From contig CAJKFS010000061.1 of NCBI GenBank assembly GCA_905199225.1, positions 1-8,335 on the forward strand: DNA of 8,335 nt, written 5' to 3'. The notes under the pieces are model-generated. The model searched no databases and was not told the DNA's origin. It saw nothing but the letters and a program-made list of their open reading frames with translations. Made by a program: the position numbers and the translations under genes. Numbering within the stretch: position 1 is the first letter of the stretch; every line of letters starts with the position of its first letter. The DNA comes from an uncultured Collinsella sp. (GTDB lineage: Bacteria; Actinomycetota; Coriobacteriia; Coriobacteriales; Coriobacteriaceae). Below, piece after piece: positions 5,942 through 8,335 of this stretch.

Positions 5942-6074
5942 TGTTCAGTAAACAGACGCATGTTTCGTTTTGTTCTGTTTACTAAATGTTTTACTCTACT
6001 GTTTAGAAGTTTAACGCGAAATACCCGTAGACGGTAGAGAAATCAGCCTAAACGGTATGTAAACAAACTGAACA
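5942..6074. promoter_or_regulatory. Operator-rich regulatory region of the isomerase operon
   Basis: The spacer between the LacI-gene terminator and the operon holds six exact TAAAC/GTTTA half-sites (starting 5949, 5977, 6001, 6009, 6049, 6060). They include a perfect 10-base inverted repeat AGTAAACAGA/TCTGTTTACT (5947-5956 and 5974-5983). The minus-strand 17-mer CTAAACAGTAGAGTAAA (6006-5990) matches a site at the LacI promoter in 15 of 17 bases. The region is bracketed by TGTTCAGT (5942-5949) and ACTGAACA (6067-6074). No -35/-10 pair stands out, but the operon promoter must lie here because a terminator precedes it. Confidence 0.55.
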
Positions 6075-6086
6075 TACAAGGGCATC

Positions 6087-6112
6087 AAAAAGAGGGCCCC
6101 GAAGGACCCTCT
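6087..6112 (-). terminator. Intrinsic terminator of the LacI-family gene
   Basis: On the minus strand a 9-bp stem (AGAGGGTCC with GGGCCCTCT, one U-G pair) is closed by a TTCG tetraloop and followed by TTTTT. It lies about 66 bases after the repressor stop codon and isolates the repressor from the isomerase operon. The rest of the 5921-6178 gap, apart from the operator region and the operon ribosome site, shows nothing recognisable. Confidence 0.93.
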
Positions 6113-6178
6113 CTTAGTAGCGTTATGTATGGCTGCCTTAGCGAGCTTTACCTCCCTACGGCCTAGCGTTGCCTTTGC

Positions 6179-7189
6179 CTAGATCTCACGCACGCTTTGG
6201 CGCTCGACAAAATAGGTCGACACGGCCGTCTTGCAGGTATAGCTCTTGGGGTTGCGGATGTTGCCCACCAGGCGACGCACCGCGATCTCGCCCACCTCGT
6301 GCTTGGGAACATGCACCGTGGTGAGCGGCGGGTTGGAGAAGGCGCCCAAAGACAGGTCGTCAAAGCCGATGATCGAGACATCCTCGGGCACGCGAATACC
6401 GTGCTCATTGAACGCGCGCATGGCGCCCACGGCGAGCACGTCGTTCTCGGCAAAGAAAGCCGTCGGCAGATCGTCGCGCGAGACGTTGTCGAGCCACACG
6501 CCCATGTCGTGATAAGCGCCCTCGAGCGTGGTACCCAGCGTGACGTGCCATGCCGGGTTGGCCTCAAGATCCGCGTCCTCAAGCGCTTGGCGATAGCCGC
6601 GCTCGCGGTCCTTAAAGTTGCGGATCCGAAGGTCGCCCGCCAGATAGCCGATTTGCCTGTGGCCTTTCTCGATAAGGTAATCCACGGCACGCAGCACCGA
6701 ATCGGTGTTGGCGATGACTACGGCATCGAAGTACTGGCGATCGCTCCAGCCGTCGAGCACAATCAGGTGGGCGGCAGCGTCGGCGAACAGGGCGTAGTCC
6801 TCCTCGCCCAGCTCGGTACCCATCAGCACGATGGCGGCCGACGGGTCGGCGATCAGGCCCTCGACCTGCGGGCGCACGGCGTCCAGGTCGCTAAAGTCGA
6901 GCGAGACAAAGCTCGTGCTCATGCCGTGGCGACGCGCCTGGCGCTCCACGCCCTCGATGACCGCGGGATGGAAGGTGCTCTCGTCCAGGATGGCGCCCGT
7001 CTTGCGCGCAAGCACAAACTGGATGCTCTCGAGCTGCGTCGACTGCTGATAGCCAAGCGACTGCGCGCACTCCAGGATGACCTTGGCGGTCTCCTCGCTC
7101 ACGCTGCGCTTGCGGTTGAGCGCGTTGGACACGGTTGCGGGCGAAAAGCCGGTAATGCGGCTGATCTCGCGGACGCTTGCTTTAGCCAT
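6179..7189 (-). CDS. LacI-family transcriptional repressor
   Basis: A 336-residue LacI/GalR regulator. The N-terminal helix-turn-helix occupies residues 4-24 (VREISRITGFSPATVSNALN), followed by VSEETAKVILECAQSLGY. The periplasmic-binding-protein-like effector domain runs from about 56 to 336, with LIEKGHRQIGYLAGD (172-186), AFFAENDVLAVGAMRAF (D250, a usual ligand contact) and VPEDVSIIGFDDL (267-279). The canonical hinge helix (PNxxARxL) after the DNA-binding domain is missing; residues 48-60 read YQQSTQLESIQFV instead. I chose ATG 7189 because it starts with MAKASVREI and has AGGGGGA 4-5 bases upstream; an open frame extends 27 codons further without family character. It lies directly upstream of the isomerase operon with related operator-like sites at both promoters, so it probably represses both and responds to a sugar or sugar phosphate of the pathway. 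Confidence 0.93.
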   Translation of the reverse strand: MAKASVREISRITGFSPATVSNALNRKRSVSEETAKVILECAQSLGYQQSTQLESIQFVLARKTGAILDESTFHPAVIEGVERQARRHGMSTSFVSLDFSDLDAVRPQVEGLIADPSAAIVLMGTELGEEDYALFADAAAHLIVLDGWSDRQYFDAVVIANTDSVLRAVDYLIEKGHRQIGYLAGDLRIRNFKDRERGYRQALEDADLEANPAWHVTLGTTLEGAYHDMGVWLDNVSRDDLPTAFFAENDVLAVGAMRAFNEHGIRVPEDVSIIGFDDLSLGAFSNPPLTTVHVPKHEVGEIAVRRLVGNIRNPKSYTCKTAVSTYFVERQSVREI

Positions 7190-7271
7190 CGTTCCCCCTA
7201 GCATCGGTCGCGGCCGAGCATCGTGGCTTGACCGCCCCGTGGCTCGGCAACTAAACGACCGCAAATTCAAT

Positions 7272-7297
7272 CTAAACAGAATAGTAAATGTTTATTA
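7272..7297. promoter_or_regulatory. Operator-like site(s) at the LacI-gene promoter
   Basis: TAGTAAATGTTTATTA (7282-7297) is a near-palindrome: 7-base arms with one mismatch around a central TG, covering the -10. It overlaps CTAAACAGAATAGTAAA (7272-7288), which is 15/17 identical to a minus-strand site upstream of the isomerase operon. GTAAATGTTTAT also agrees with the GTAAAC-type half-sites of many LacI-family operators. Extra TAAAC copies lie at 7252 and 7302 (the latter on the minus strand). Confidence 0.55.
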
Positions 7298-7318
7298 GCT
7301 AGTTTAGCCTGTTGTCAA
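7291..7318 (-). promoter_or_regulatory. Promoter of the LacI-family gene
   Basis: On the minus strand a perfect TTGACA (7318-7313) is followed, after 16 bases, by AATAAA (7296-7291, four of six to TATAAT). Transcription would start around 7284, about 95 bases before the ATG. The -10 lies inside the near-palindromic operator, which would give simple autorepression. Confidence 0.6.
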
Positions 7319-7371
7319 GCGAAGTGGCACGACTATTCCCCCAACGGGCGCATTTGTCCATCTTAACGTTA

Positions 7372-8295
7372 TTACGCAAGGTCTTCGCCATTGCTTGCTA
7401 TTACGCGTCGGTACCATTCGAAGCTTTTCTTTTTACGTCTCTCAAACGAGCCCGCACCGCTATCGTCTCGATCGACATAGATAAACCCGTAGCGCTTACG
7501 CATCTGTCCTGTGGCGACCGAAACCAAATCGATCGGGCCCCAACAGGTATATCCCATGAGTTCCACCCCGTCGAGCTCGACGGTCTCCCTCATCGCCTCG
7601 ATGTGGGCCCGCAGGTATTCAACTCGATAGTCGTCTTCTATTTCACCCGAATCTTCCGGCACATCAGGAGCACCCAAACCGTTTTCGACGATGAACAGCG
7701 GCTTTTGATAGCGATCCCAGATTTCATTCATGGTGACGCGCAGCCCTTTGGGGTCGATAAACCTCCCCCAAGGCTCCTGTTTTAGATACGGATTAGGCGC
7801 CGAGCGAAGAAGGTTCGAATCGAACTGACCTTCCGCATGCGCTTTTGCGACGCGCGTCGAGTAATACGAAAACGAGACGAAATCGACCAGGTTTGCAGCC
7901 AGTACTTCGCGGTCATCATCCCGATAGGGCACCTCAAAACCATGGCGGGCGTATTCCTTGAGAACATAGCTCGGGTACGCACCGCGCACCTGGATGTCGG
8001 TAAACATGTAATGGCTGCGATTCTCAGCCTGCGCAGCCAGCACATCGTCCGGATCACATGTAGCCGGATAGAAGACACCTGCGTTGAGCATGCAACCGAT
8101 CTTCGCCCCAGGGCACAGTTCATGACACGCCCCGACCGCACGGGCGCTCGCAACCAATACATGGTGCACGGCCGTGTGAACCGTTGCATAGCGATTCTCC
8201 CCTTGCTCGAAGATGATCCCCGCCGCCATAAAGCACGCCTGCGTCATGATGTTGATCTCGTTAAAGGTCAGCCAATAATTGGTTGATTTCCGATC
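7372..8295 (-). CDS. GH1 6-phospho-beta-glucosidase, 5'-truncated (C-terminal two thirds)
   Basis: A glycoside hydrolase family 1 enzyme that cleaves phosphorylated beta-glucosides delivered by a PTS. Visible in order: NYWLTFNEIN with the acid/base glutamate; VLVASARAVGACH; GCMLNAGVFYPATC; DFVSFSYY; the nucleophile motif KPLFIVENGLG; and the C-terminal VATGQMRKRYGFIYVD, whose Ser/Lys/Tyr pattern marks 6-phospho rather than plain glucosidases. It ends ASNGEDLA like E. coli BglA. About 308 residues are readable; family members have about 470. Upstream the frame is open for 16 more codons beyond ATG 8247, then meets an in-frame TGA (8298-8296), and no GH1 sequence is recognisable in the last 38 bases. 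ATG 8247 lies inside the conserved FNEIN region and is not a credible start. Either the gene is broken or the edge sequence is faulty. G+C is lower than in the operon. Confidence 0.85.
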   Translation of the reverse strand, partial: DRKSTNYWLTFNEINIMTQACFMAAGIIFEQGENRYATVHTAVHHVLVASARAVGACHELCPGAKIGCMLNAGVFYPATCDPDDVLAAQAENRSHYMFTDIQVRGAYPSYVLKEYARHGFEVPYRDDDREVLAANLVDFVSFSYYSTRVAKAHAEGQFDSNLLRSAPNPYLKQEPWGRFIDPKGLRVTMNEIWDRYQKPLFIVENGLGAPDVPEDSGEIEDDYRVEYLRAHIEAMRETVELDGVELMGYTCWGPIDLVSVATGQMRKRYGFIYVDRDDSGAGSFERRKKKSFEWYRRVIASNGEDLA

Positions 8296-8335
8296 TCAGC
8301 CGAACACATTGAGCGGATAGGACGTTCCCGCAGCT

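Noticed and set aside
4511..6037. Long plus-strand open frame opposite the isomerase
   Set aside because: It is antisense to a clearly conserved gene, Val/Gly/Ala/Leu-rich, and runs into the operator region; a codon-bias shadow.
6197..7201. Plus-strand open frame opposite the LacI-family gene
   Set aside because: Shadow of a clear LacI-family gene; His/Ala/Val-rich sequence without domain similarity.
7190..7270. Upstream start (7270) for the LacI-family protein
   Set aside because: The extra 27 residues are Arg/Ser-rich without homology and lie in the 5' untranslated region; ATG 7189 has a strong ribosome site and the normal family start.
7321..7371. Terminator after the GH1 gene
   Set aside because: Only a CCC-GTTG-GGG mini-hairpin without a U-run; not enough to call.
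1..8335. CRISPR array, tRNA, rRNA, phage or IS element
   Set aside because: No regularly spaced repeats, cloverleaf, transposase, integrase or att-type direct repeats were seen on either strand.

Overview
The window looks like a piece of the chromosome of a high-GC Gram-positive gut anaerobe, most likely a Coriobacteriia member close to Collinsella. This is inferred from the G+C-rich coding, strong AGGAGG-type ribosome binding sites, the two-subunit transketolase, luxS, and intergenic palindromes built on a GGGAC core that I recall as common in that group. All convincing genes lie on the minus strand, so transcription runs from high to low coordinates.

In transcription order: (1) 8295-7372, the C-terminal two thirds of a GH1 6-phospho-beta-glucosidase whose reading frame breaks at an in-frame TGA near the right edge. 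(2) 7189-6179, a LacI-family repressor with its own promoter overlapped by a near-palindromic operator, followed by a textbook terminator at 6087-6112. (3) A 258-bp intergenic region with many TAAAC half-sites. (4) A tightly packed operon: a COG2407 L-fucose/L-arabinose isomerase-family protein (5920-4520), transketolase N-terminal subunit (4517-3681), transketolase C-terminal subunit (3688-2747) and a glycerol-kinase-like FGGY sugar kinase (2690-1200). (5) luxS (1047-559) behind a hairpin-rich spacer with its own likely promoter. (6) A leader with a strong intrinsic terminator and a possible RAT antiterminator site, then a truncated BglG/LicT-type antiterminator (358-53) with a possible eroded remainder running off the left edge.

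The core is the isomerase / split transketolase / kinase operon with its LacI neighbour. The likely logic is aldose to ketose by the isomerase, phosphorylation by the FGGY kinase, and C2 transfer by the two-chain transketolase, with the LacI protein sensing a sugar of the pathway. From memory, a very similar set occurs in Thermotoga maritima around TM0949-TM0954 next to ribose-type transport genes. No transporter is visible here and the substrate cannot be read from the sequence. Shared TAAAC-rich sites upstream of the LacI gene, the operon and the antiterminator suggest one local regulon.

The two beta-glucoside-type genes at the edges (GH1 enzyme and antiterminator) are lower in G+C than the operon and both are broken, as if remnants of a decaying or exchanged beta-glucoside PTS locus. 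The right-edge break may instead be a sequence or assembly artefact.
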